A stretch of DNA of 52,134 bases from Nitrosomonas aestuarii (GTDB taxonomy: Bacteria; Pseudomonadota; Gammaproteobacteria; Burkholderiales; Nitrosomonadaceae): NCBI RefSeq assembly GCF_003046585.1, contig NZ_QAAE01000020.1, positions 1 to 52,134 on the forward strand, written 5' to 3'. A program made the position numbers and the translations under genes. Below the pieces are notes generated by a model. That model did not search any database, was not told the origin of the DNA, and saw only the letters and a list, made by a program, of their open reading frames with translations. Of the stretch, positions 8,874 through 16,601 are shown one piece after another. How positions within the stretch are numbered: the stretch's first letter is position 1; every line of letters starts with the position of its first letter.

Positions 8874-9701
8874 TCACAGCGACTTCAAATGTGCGGCAAT
8901 GAATGAACCGAGCGTATTTATCCACTCTGCCCGCATAAAAATAAATCCGTCATTATGGCCGCCAGCTAAAGTCAGAAATTGCTTGGGCTCAGCCGCAGCA
9001 TGAAACAAATGCCGTCCATGGGAAAATGGCACAATTTCGTCATGCGGACTATGCGCAACGAATACCGGACAATTAATTGATTCCAAATGTCTCAGTGTAT
9101 TGTAGTCAAAGCGGGCAATCCACCTTACTGGCAACCAGGGATAAATCGTTTCTGCCAGATCGGGCACAGAAGTAAAGACGGAAGTCAGCACCAGCATAGC
9201 CGGATCTTTTTGCGCTGCAAGCCAAGCCGCCACAGCGCCGCCCAACGACTCACCGTATAAAATTATTTCTTGTGAGGCTATTCCTTTTGACTCTGTTAAA
9301 AATTGCCATACTGCAATGGCATCCTCATAAGTACCCGTCTCAGTAGGTGTACCACTGCTCTGTCCATAGCCCCGATAATCAAAAATAAATGTATTCAGCT
9401 TGAGGGCGCGAAACATCGGCAAGTAATCCAGCCGATGCGAAATATTGCCAGCATTACCGTGAAAAAATAATACTGTGCCCACCGCATCAGGTGCCGGTAC
9501 AAACCAGCCGTGCAGTGTCTCTTTATCACCTGTCTCAATTTCGACCGATTCATACGCCAAGCCGGTATGTTCAGGCGTCACCGCAATATCGCGCCCTGTT
9601 TGCGGAAAATAAATCAGATACGACTGCAAGAAAAACACCAGCAGCACAATTGCCAAATATGCACTTGCAAGCATGGCAACCAGATTAAACAACATTTTCA
9701 T
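8874..9701 (-). CDS. Membrane-anchored alpha/beta hydrolase (BEM46/ABHD13-like)
   Basis: An N-terminal hydrophobic helix (about residues 4-27, ending YLIYFP) is followed by an alpha/beta hydrolase domain. That domain has the oxyanion segment FFHGNAGNISHR, nucleophile Ser in GESLGG, acid Asp in HSPHDEIVPF and His in GGHNDGF. This is the layout of BEM46-type serine hydrolases anchored in the inner membrane. I placed the start at the ATG of MKMLFNLV. A longer version from a GTG at 9764 adds 21 residues that do not look native. No convincing ribosome site precedes either start. The substrate is unknown. Confidence 0.8.
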   Translation of the reverse strand: MKMLFNLVAMLASAYLAIVLLVFFLQSYLIYFPQTGRDIAVTPEHTGLAYESVEIETGDKETLHGWFVPAPDAVGTVLFFHGNAGNISHRLDYLPMFRALKLNTFIFDYRGYGQSSGTPTETGTYEDAIAVWQFLTESKGIASQEIILYGESLGGAVAAWLAAQKDPAMLVLTSVFTSVPDLAETIYPWLPVRWIARFDYNTLRHLESINCPVFVAHSPHDEIVPFSHGRHLFHAAAEPKQFLTLAGGHNDGFIFMRAEWINTLGSFIAAHLKSL

Positions 9702-9883
9702 GGGATAATACCATTGACATGACCGATAGAATAACAGAAGAGTCGATTTTTCGAGTAACAGCACGCTTTTCGTATTATACCTGCCATTTTTGCAAAAAAA
9801 GAAAGTCTATTCAATCCGGCACTTGCGCTTCAGCTTTTTCCCTGCAAAATTAATTCAATCTGGAAGTCGTCATTATTTGTTTG

Positions 9884-9920
9884 ATTAACGGAACACCAAG
9901 CCATATGATGTTCCGTTAAT
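9884..9920 (-). terminator. Perfect inverted repeat downstream of the copper gene set
   Basis: ATTAACGGAACA at 9884-9895 and TGTTCCGTTAAT at 9909-9920 form a 12-base-pair stem with a 13-base loop, 28 bases beyond the last gene of the minus-strand set. There is no T-run. It may act as a transcript end, a processing site or a DNA operator. Confidence 0.4.
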
Positions 9921-9947
9921 TAATGCGCTGTTGTGAGGCGTGCGCAA

Positions 9948-10655
9948 TCAACTCCACCGGCTTTGAGCACCGGATAATATTTTTGATAACACTGCCAGGC
10001 GCAATTTTGGCAACATTGGCAGCGTGATGAGCAGTAGCACAAACGCCGGGAACATAAAGGTCATTATGATTTCGGTCACTTTTAAAATATAAAGCCATAT
10101 AGGCGTTGCATCCGTTCCCATACCAACATTGAGTGGCACTCTCAAGATATCATCTTCAAATAACGGCTTGTCTCCGCCAACTATAAGGTACAATGCGTAA
10201 TGTCCCTTGCTTTCAATTACAGTTTGCATCTCAATAGTACCTTGTGAGTAAATTTTGGAATTGACTTCCTCAATAGTGCGGATATCTCGATAATCCGAAG
10301 CCAGATTCTCATCTTCACCGATAAATTCCTGTTCAACCAGGCGAAGTCTGATTGGAGTTTCTCTGAGATCTTCATCAACAAGATCAGCAGTAAAATAAAC
10401 TGTACCCGTACTCGGAATATTTCTGCAATGCGACTTGAACAATGCTTCCCTGTTTTCAGTCGAGTCGCTGGTGTTATCTTCGGGCTCGACATAAGCACTG
10501 AAATAGATCGCATAAAAATCATTCGCAACGATGCAACCAACATTTGTACTGTAGTGATGCTGCACGGGGCTCACCCGGTTACAAGCCGTTAGCATCAGAA
10601 CGCATACCATCAGGAATAACAAACGTAATTTAGCTGTCACATACAACTTGGTCAT
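9948..10655 (-). CDS. AmoD/PmoD-like lipoprotein with C-terminal membrane helix
   Basis: 235 residues from an ATG with AAGGGGAT eight bases upstream; an upstream in-frame start at 10736 would overlap copC. Residues 1-25 form a lipoprotein signal ending LTAC. A soluble domain follows with Cys41 and Cys77, then a membrane helix at about 188-212. It shares the layout of the accessory protein at 224-778. The pattern C, then YxxP, then a second Cys before xxIPxxG, then DLxDxxLRxxPI occurs in both, followed by a C-terminal helix. PmoD-type proteins carry a copper site, so a membrane-held copper donor for ammonia monooxygenase is plausible but inferred. The stop-to-start distance from copC is 16 bases, so the two are co-transcribed. 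Lipid attachment is unusual for this family as I know it. Confidence 0.65.
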   Translation of the reverse strand: MTKLYVTAKLRLLFLMVCVLMLTACNRVSPVQHHYSTNVGCIVANDFYAIYFSAYVEPEDNTSDSTENREALFKSHCRNIPSTGTVYFTADLVDEDLRETPIRLRLVEQEFIGEDENLASDYRDIRTIEEVNSKIYSQGTIEMQTVIESKGHYALYLIVGGDKPLFEDDILRVPLNVGMGTDATPIWLYILKVTEIIMTFMFPAFVLLLITLPMLPKLRLAVLSKILSGAQSRWS

Positions 10656-10671
10656 AACTTGATCCCCTTTT

Positions 10672-11085
10672 CTAGTTTGTTTCAATCGCGGCTGTCTCAG
10701 GAGGCGTGACGGTAAATGTAAATCTACCGGTAACAATATGGGTATCGGCTGACATCACGCGATAACGGACGGTATATTTATCAGGTAACAAACGGGGAAC
10801 AGTCGCATAAATATGTGTGCGATCCAGCGCCGCCTGCTTGACATCCTGATTGTCAACGCGCTTACCTGCACTATTGATAACAGCCAGTGCTTTGAATTCA
10901 CTGGCCACATTTTCATTAAACCAGATGCCGATCTGTTGGGGAGATACATCAATAGTACTGTCGACTTTTGGCTCGGATTGCGCCAGGATAGCATGTGCAG
11001 AAACCGACGAAGACACCCATAAACTGATAAAAAATATCTGCCTTAGCAAAAATAGTTTTGATGATATAACACTATGATGTTTCAT
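10672..11085 (-). CDS. copC: CopC-type periplasmic copper-binding protein
   Basis: 137 residues, starting at an ATG with AGGAG six bases upstream. A signal peptide is cleaved after VSA at residue 30, making His31 the first mature residue (HAILAQSEP). The immunoglobulin-like CopC domain follows. The Cu(II) site of CopC proteins uses His1 plus Asp and His from a DxH pair. All three are present here: His31, Asp114 and His116 in SADTHIVTGRF. The methionine-rich Cu(I) loop is absent, as in many short CopC proteins. The protein binds or carries copper in the periplasm. No copD follows; the next gene is an AmoD-like lipoprotein. Confidence 0.9.
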   Translation of the reverse strand: MKHHSVISSKLFLLRQIFFISLWVSSSVSAHAILAQSEPKVDSTIDVSPQQIGIWFNENVASEFKALAVINSAGKRVDNQDVKQAALDRTHIYATVPRLLPDKYTVRYRVMSADTHIVTGRFTFTVTPPETAAIETN

Positions 11086-11258
11086 TTTTTCTCCTGAATA
11101 TTTCATTGCTTGTCAGCACGATAGCCCCGGAATGCAAACAATCAATAGTGGTTTATTAATCAAACTCAGTGGCAATAGCCTGCAAAACTTATCCCTAAAA
11201 ATAATACATAGCATCCTCCTTTTGGACTCATTAGCAGATTAAAAAAACTATCTGCCCG

Positions 11259-12596
11259 TTATCGCGGCGCTAAACCGGGCTCAAAATGTGCTTGCAGCAA
11301 ATTTGCCGCATATTTTTGTCTTGTATTGCCTGCCTCGAAAATGTTGTTCAACTGCCTGTTAACGATTATCCTTTGATAAAAGGATTTTCCAGGCCAGCCG
11401 GCCAGTTTCTCGGTCCATAACACCAATGCATTACTACCCGTAGTCGCGACAAGTCTGGGCTGTGTTGCCGCATTGTCCGCTTTGGCAATGCGCACCGGAC
11501 TGGACCAGGTAACGCCGTTATCTTTTGTTTCAGCATATATAACACTCATTCCTACGGCTTCCATTTCATTCCAGACTGCCATAACCCCACGGCCATCATG
11601 CCCTGCTAGATCGCCATTGATAGCGGCAACACCCAATCGTTTCGGAGCAGACCAGTTGCGCCCGTTATCAGAAGAAACCAAGTAATATAAGCCCGCTTTT
11701 TCATTCATGCCCGTCCAAACCAGGCTATGCAACAGCTCAACTTTATTCTGCCGCACATAAGCAAGACTGCCTCCGGTTTGCGGGCAACCATTCAATTGCC
11801 AGCCAAATTCACCCACAGTACCGACATGCTGCCAGCTTGAACCGTTGTCTGCAGATTGAATCAATGTCATATCTCTGGGAACCATGTCGCGATAAAGTAC
11901 ATTTAACAGGCCCTGAGAAGAAAGCACCATGGTATTCCAACAACATGAACAGGTTGTATCGTCGAGTGTCTTAGGCTGCTGCCATTGTTTGCCACCATCG
12001 ATAGATTGCGCATACCGTATACTCTGATAACCATTTTCTTCAGGATCTTCCAGCCAGACAGCATGAAAAACCCCCCTCTGATCAGCAATCAGCTCGATAT
12101 GCGCCTGGTTACCGTCGTCATCGTGCGCCGGGTTGGCGCCAAGTTGCCAGGTTTTACCATGATCACTGGAATACAGACTGATTATGGGCCCCATACCCGG
12201 CAATTCACTTTTTTCCTGCATCAATGCCACCAACTGACTTCCGCTAGCCGCCAACTGAATGTCATTACCGCGTTTGGCGCTGATTGCAGTCTTTTTTTCA
12301 TTGATCGTAATCGGATTCGTCCAGTTACGGCCGCCGTCTTTCGACTGCATATATTGAACGGTTAGCTGGCGGTCGCCTTTTGTTTGTTTGCCACCGGCAA
12401 TAATATGAACCGTCTGCCTATCCGCATACACATCGAACGTTGAAATATCATACAAACCCAATGTCGATTTTGAATAATCCGTAACATGAGGATCAGTGGC
12501 ATAAACCGGCATTACTAAAATTAAATTGAACAAACATACCTGAACAGCTACGTGAACTATCCATCGGCATGTATATCTGCGTCTATTTCTGTTCAT
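11259..12596 (-). CDS. Secreted sialidase-fold (six Asp-box) propeller protein with CSCC motif
   Basis: About 445 residues with a signal peptide (ending PVYA). Six Asp-box motifs (SxDxGxxW) are visible: SKDGGRNW, SSDHGKTW, SIDGGKQW, SADNGSSW, SSDNGRNW and TKDNGVTW. They fold as a six-bladed propeller. The arginine triad and nucleophile tyrosine of true sialidases are not evident, so enzymatic sialidase activity is doubtful. A CSCCW motif (near residue 219 of the longest frame) and a later GCP could bind a soft metal. The gene lies 12-20 bases after a TlpA-like gene and before copC, which suggests a periplasmic copper or redox role (inferred). The ATG at 12596 is preferred over a TTG nine bases upstream. 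Confidence 0.7.
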   Translation of the reverse strand: MNRNRRRYTCRWIVHVAVQVCLFNLILVMPVYATDPHVTDYSKSTLGLYDISTFDVYADRQTVHIIAGGKQTKGDRQLTVQYMQSKDGGRNWTNPITINEKKTAISAKRGNDIQLAASGSQLVALMQEKSELPGMGPIISLYSSDHGKTWQLGANPAHDDDGNQAHIELIADQRGVFHAVWLEDPEENGYQSIRYAQSIDGGKQWQQPKTLDDTTCSCCWNTMVLSSQGLLNVLYRDMVPRDMTLIQSADNGSSWQHVGTVGEFGWQLNGCPQTGGSLAYVRQNKVELLHSLVWTGMNEKAGLYYLVSSDNGRNWSAPKRLGVAAINGDLAGHDGRGVMAVWNEMEAVGMSVIYAETKDNGVTWSSPVRIAKADNAATQPRLVATTGSNALVLWTEKLAGWPGKSFYQRIIVNRQLNNIFEAGNTRQKYAANLLQAHFEPGLAPR

Positions 12597-12617
12597 GGAT
12601 TGCAAGCCAGGAAATAA

Positions 12618-13106
12618 TCAATTCAAAAGCACTTTAAAAATAGATTGATAATCGTCATAAGACAATGCACCACTAATACCTTGCCGATCATGATTTCCGT
12701 TCAGAAAATATGTGCGCGGCAACTCTCCAAACCATGCCGGATCAATCTCATAACGAAGCCGCTGTGCGTTGTCATCCGCAAATATCCAATTCTCGACGTC
12801 CGCCAATCTATGTTCCGCCAGAACTGCTTCTACATGCGCCTGATCTGACAAATCATCGACAGCCAGCATCACTATATTGACACCCGGCCGACTTTTTTGC
12901 AGCGCATGCAATAAAGGCATTTTTTCCATGCATGAAGCACATGTGATTGACCAAATCGCCAACATAACCGGTTTGTTTTCATGATTACTCAGTAATTGCT
13001 GGTAACTGCCTGGTGTAAAAAGCTTGAGATCGACTTTTTCCGCCTGTACAGACATGGTGATTCCGGCTGATACAAATAATGAGATTATCAATATTCTCGT
13101 GATCAT
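12618..13106 (-). CDS. TlpA/ResA-like periplasmic thioredoxin
   Basis: 162 residues with a signal peptide (about 1-22, ending VQA) and a thioredoxin fold. The active-site motif is Cys56-Ala-Ser-Cys59 in WSITCASCMEKMP, and the cis-proline loop is ELPRTYF. GGAG six bases before the ATG fixes the start. Proteins of this type reduce disulfides or keep cysteine copper ligands reduced in the periplasm. Here it lies between a TonB receptor and a CSCC-containing propeller protein, and is followed by CopC. It may therefore reduce cysteines in those partners (inferred). Confidence 0.85.
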   Translation of the reverse strand: MITRILIISLFVSAGITMSVQAEKVDLKLFTPGSYQQLLSNHENKPVMLAIWSITCASCMEKMPLLHALQKSRPGVNIVMLAVDDLSDQAHVEAVLAEHRLADVENWIFADDNAQRLRYEIDPAWFGELPRTYFLNGNHDRQGISGALSYDDYQSIFKVLLN

Positions 13107-13155
13107 CGTAGACTCCTTCTCACATTAGAAACTCAAGTCAATTGCCATCTGTTCA

Positions 13156-15365
13156 TCAATAATTCATTACAAAACCAATCCGGAAACTCACCGGCTCAAC
13201 GGGATGGAAATGAAAATCATCCACTCCCCTGTTGACTTCACCCGGCATTCTCGATGTATAAAAATAAATTATGGCATCATCTTTACGATTCAATACGTTA
13301 AAAACTTCCGCCTGAATACGCAGGGATTTATTCAATTTATAGCCCAGCATTGCTGACAGCAAAATAGTGCTGTCCGAACGTTGTGTATTATCTTCATTAA
13401 GTGCGCGCGGACCCAGATAACGTAATCGCGGGCCGCCATAAAATCCGTTAAAAACCTTATGAAAAGTTGCGCCGGTAGCGATCACCGTTTCCACTGCATT
13501 AGGAACATGATTGCCTTCTCCGGCAACGCTGTCACGAAAACGTGAATGGGAAAAGCTGAAATCTGCATCAAGTGTTAACCAGTGCACAGGATGATAATAA
13601 TTGGCAAATTCCAATCCATAGCGCCGACTGGGGCGGCTGGCAACCGTAGCGCCTGCATCACCGACAAAAACAAGCTCCGATTCAAGATCCATCCACCAGA
13701 CAGCCAAAGTACTCTGCAACCTGTCAACCCAGGTGGAACGAATGCCGGTTTCCGCGCTGTATGTTCTAGCCAGTGGATCAGCACGATGAACAGTCTCTCC
13801 GTTTGCAGGATCGAGTCGGGTATTAATGCCGCGCGCATCATTACTATGAAAACCCAGGCCGCCATTCAGATACAGTTCGGTATTCATCCAGGGGCCCATA
13901 ACAATAGCCAGTTTGGGACTCAGCAGACCATCATAACGTGTACCGTTATTTTGATTCAAATTGCTATTACTGACTTCAAAACGAAAACCGTCAAAACGCA
14001 AACCGAGGCTGGTTCGCAACCAGCTGCTCCAGTTTGTTTTATTCTCAAAATAGGGGCTGATACTGGTTACCCAGATAGCATCGCGCCGGGTAATATCAAA
14101 GGTCTTCTGTGCATGTGTTCTTGTCAATGCATTACGGATATTATCGTTACGCATTTGTATGCCCAGTGTAGTTTCTGAATCAAAAGAGCCAATTTTATGA
14201 AACAGCGTATGGCTGCCTTTGAATCCTGTGGTCCAACGATCATCGGGCTGGCCAAACTGATCACCACAAGTATTAAACAACACTGGATCGACCCTGTTAT
14301 TGACCGATAACCCGCTTAATCCTCCGCATCCAACAGGATTGACAGTTTCATTATCATCCAGAAAAAATGAAAAATTTGAATAAAGATTCAGTTTGGAGTA
14401 CACCCCGTAAGCCATGAATGCAGTTAAACTGTTCTCACCTCGAAGATTCCACTCTCCTGTCAGGCTGTAGCGTTGACTGTTGCCACCATCAGTTGGATCA
14501 AGCGCATCGAAACGGCCAATCGCACCCTGTTTGAATTTACGTCTTGGGATTTGATCGGTCGACCGCCAATCAGATTGAGTCGCCATAGCCGTAACATGCC
14601 AACTGTGATTTTGGTATTCTCGACTATACCGCAACACACCATTGAGTTTCAGATAGTTATTTCCTGTCGTCCAGGGACCGTCATTATGGACTACTTCACC
14701 CGCATACAGTAATTCACCCTTCCCCGATCGGCGCGAGCCGGCAATCAATCCGCGGTAGTAATTAAAACTGCCTCCGGTAAATCGTATAATGTTTTCAGGC
14801 AGTCGATTAAAATAACGAATATTTGCCGAGCCGGCACTTGAAAAATCGCCAGTATCGGCATAATAGTTACCTTTTTTGAACTCAAGCGTTTCTATAAGCT
14901 CGGGAATCAGAAAATTAGTGTCCGTCCACCCTTGTCCATGTGAATGTGCTGTCTGGTTTACGGGCACGCCTTCAATCTGTGTCAGAAAATCAGTACCGTG
15001 GTCCAGATTAAATCCACGTAAAAAATATTGATTCGCTTTGCCTTCGCCACTATGCTGAGTAGCAATTAAACCTGGCACTGCTTCAAGCACTTCGCCCGGG
15101 CGAATTATTGGGCGGTATTTAAGTTGCGCCTGCCCCACGTTACCCTGAGAAGCACTATCTGCAATACCTACCAGGGTATCTGCACGCCCAGTAACCAGTA
15201 CTTCACTGAATACAACGCGTAACTGGGTATTTTTTTAAATACTTCTTGAACCGCGATCCGATCAGGTTTGAGCGGCGTGTTTTCCGTATTCTTTGCTTGA
15301 ATACTGGTACTTGCAAAAATAGCAGAAACAAACAAAGCCTTATGTGATACCAGTTTTTTGATCAC
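13156..15365 (-). CDS. TonB-dependent outer-membrane receptor, broken by a frameshift near its N-terminus
   Basis: The frame 13156-15138 encodes most of the protein: the plug (RPGEVLEAVPGL, QYFLRGFNLDHGTDF, EGVPVN) and a beta-barrel ending in a terminal aromatic (IGFVMNY). The plug start lies further upstream in the same frame (FSEVLVTGRADTLVGIADSA) but has no start codon. The signal peptide (VIKKLVSHKALFVSA, ending SIQA) is in another frame starting at a GTG near 15365. Both join if the run of seven Ts at 15230-15236 (As in the mRNA) held eight, giving about 736 residues. The fault may be real, phase-variable, or a sequencing error. The family imports metal chelates, and context points to copper. 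Confidence 0.8.
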
Positions 15366-15394
15366 ATTGAAAAATATTGTGATCGGAAAAACTG
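15351..15394 (-). promoter_or_regulatory. Large inverted repeat over the receptor start codon
   Basis: CAGTTTTTTGATCACA at 15351-15366 faces TGTGATCGGAAAAACTG at 15378-15394, with an 11-base A/T-rich loop and two mismatches. In the mRNA this hairpin would contain the proposed GTG start of the TonB receptor, so it could block translation. As DNA it could be an operator. Confidence 0.45.
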
Positions 15395-15925
15395 ATACTA
15401 TGCAGAAATATTCCTCATCACCCTTTCTTCTAGATGTAATACTGGCATCTCGTTCTGACCATATTTCATGTGATTTTTCGATAACTGACGCATGGCCGAA
15501 ATAAAACCACCAAGCGAATTCTGAAAAAAAGGAAGTATGGTTTTGACGAACAGCAACAATGAATTTGTGTTTTATAAGCGGCACTTTTTGCAGTCGGAAT
15601 TAAATTATGCATTTATTATCCACACTGATCAAAGAATGTGAATGCGGCATATTGCCGCATATGACTGAAATAACTGAAAAACAGATGGTTTGAACTACAC
15701 CAAGCTGCGAAATATCTACAAACTCAAGAGAGAAATAGACTGCCTATAAATGACAGACAGCACATAAACTATAATTCTTGGTTACTCAAATACACCAATG
15801 CGAGGAAATTTTAGCGATATTCGGTGGTTTTTATTATGCTTACAGATTTTTCAGCAGAGCAGTGAATTCATACCTGTGCTCGTGACACTGTTACAACCGC
15901 TAATGCAAGCGGTGTATCTATACAA
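15366..15925. other. Upstream region of the receptor/copper gene set
   Basis: 560 bases without a convincing gene. It holds the inverted repeat at 15351-15394 and a perfect short palindrome at 15642-15660. Minus-strand frames here continue open into the receptor signal peptide but do not look coding before it. The operon promoter should lie here; no clear -35/-10 pair was identified. Confidence 0.5.
15642..15660. promoter_or_regulatory. Palindrome upstream of the receptor gene (candidate operator)
   Basis: ATGCGGCA, TAT, TGCCGCAT: a perfect 8-base dyad with a 3-base centre, GC-rich against AT-rich surroundings, 277 bases before the proposed receptor start. It may bind a regulator or form a small hairpin. 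The regulator is unknown. Confidence 0.35.
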
Positions 15926-16423
15926 CTACGGTTGCCGCAGATTAATGATGATATCAGTACCCAAGCCCTCGGTCGTAAAAGCCGAATCACTGAATTTTGG
16001 AAAACCCATTACAGGTTTCGGATTATTGGATAGTCCGAAAGGCTCCCCCGGAAACAAGTTCCTATGCCGTTTTAACTTACGGTCTGCATTTTTGTCATGG
16101 TAGGCTGATACGGCGTATGTGCCGTGTTGGTCCAGATTAAAACAGACAGTATGTTGCGCATCGGTCGCTGGAACACGAATATGCCGTTTTCGTCCCTGTT
16201 TTATCAGAAAATGATTGGGATCATCGTATAAACCGACTGTCAGCATGCCGCCGTAACTGACGCCATTAACAGTCACTCTGATCTGTGAAATATCCGGATT
16301 GCATTCATCTGGTGCTTCATAGGGACGAATATCCAGCTGCTGCGCAGCCTCAGATGTAGTTGCGAATCCAAAAAACAAAGCACCGACCAAGGTGAAAATT
16401 TGTGTCTTAATTAATAAAAACAT
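15926..16423 (-). CDS. Exported DUF2141 protein
   Basis: About 165 residues from the ATG of MFLLIKT, with a signal peptide ending SEAA and a beta-sandwich domain typical of DUF2141. The domain shows NGVSYGGMLTVGLYDD, then YAVSAYHDKNADRKLKR, FPGEPFGLSNN and TTEGLGTDIIINL. The function of the family is not established. Two cysteines (in DECNP and TVCFN) could pair. Longer frames start upstream at 16501, but the added residues are not signal-like. No good ribosome site is seen. It points the same way as the copper gene set 560 bases downstream and may or may not be linked to it. Confidence 0.75.
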   Translation of the reverse strand: MFLLIKTQIFTLVGALFFGFATTSEAAQQLDIRPYEAPDECNPDISQIRVTVNGVSYGGMLTVGLYDDPNHFLIKQGRKRHIRVPATDAQHTVCFNLDQHGTYAVSAYHDKNADRKLKRHRNLFPGEPFGLSNNPKPVMGFPKFSDSAFTTEGLGTDIIINLRQP

Positions 16424-16601
16424 TTTGTTGACTAATCGATTGAAAAATATGAGCCTTAAATTGCCTGACTTATCATCCAAGGGAGGATGAGGCAATATCA
16501 TATCAGATTCAGACCAACACGAGAAAGCGACACTTTGATGTGTCCACCCGCATGCAGAATCTTATAAAGTAAATCAATAAATCAAAGCTTCTACAACCAC
16601 C

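Noticed and set aside
13582..14178. 198-codon plus-strand frame
   Set aside because: Opposite the TonB receptor barrel; Thr/Ile-rich product typical of an antisense frame.
15351..15394. CRP/FNR binding site
   Set aside because: The half-sites are in the reverse order (TCACA before TGTGA) with a spacing of 11, not TGTGA-N6-TCACA.
15798..16103. 101-codon plus-strand frame
   Set aside because: Overlaps the DUF2141 gene in antisense for much of its length and has no recognisable feature.
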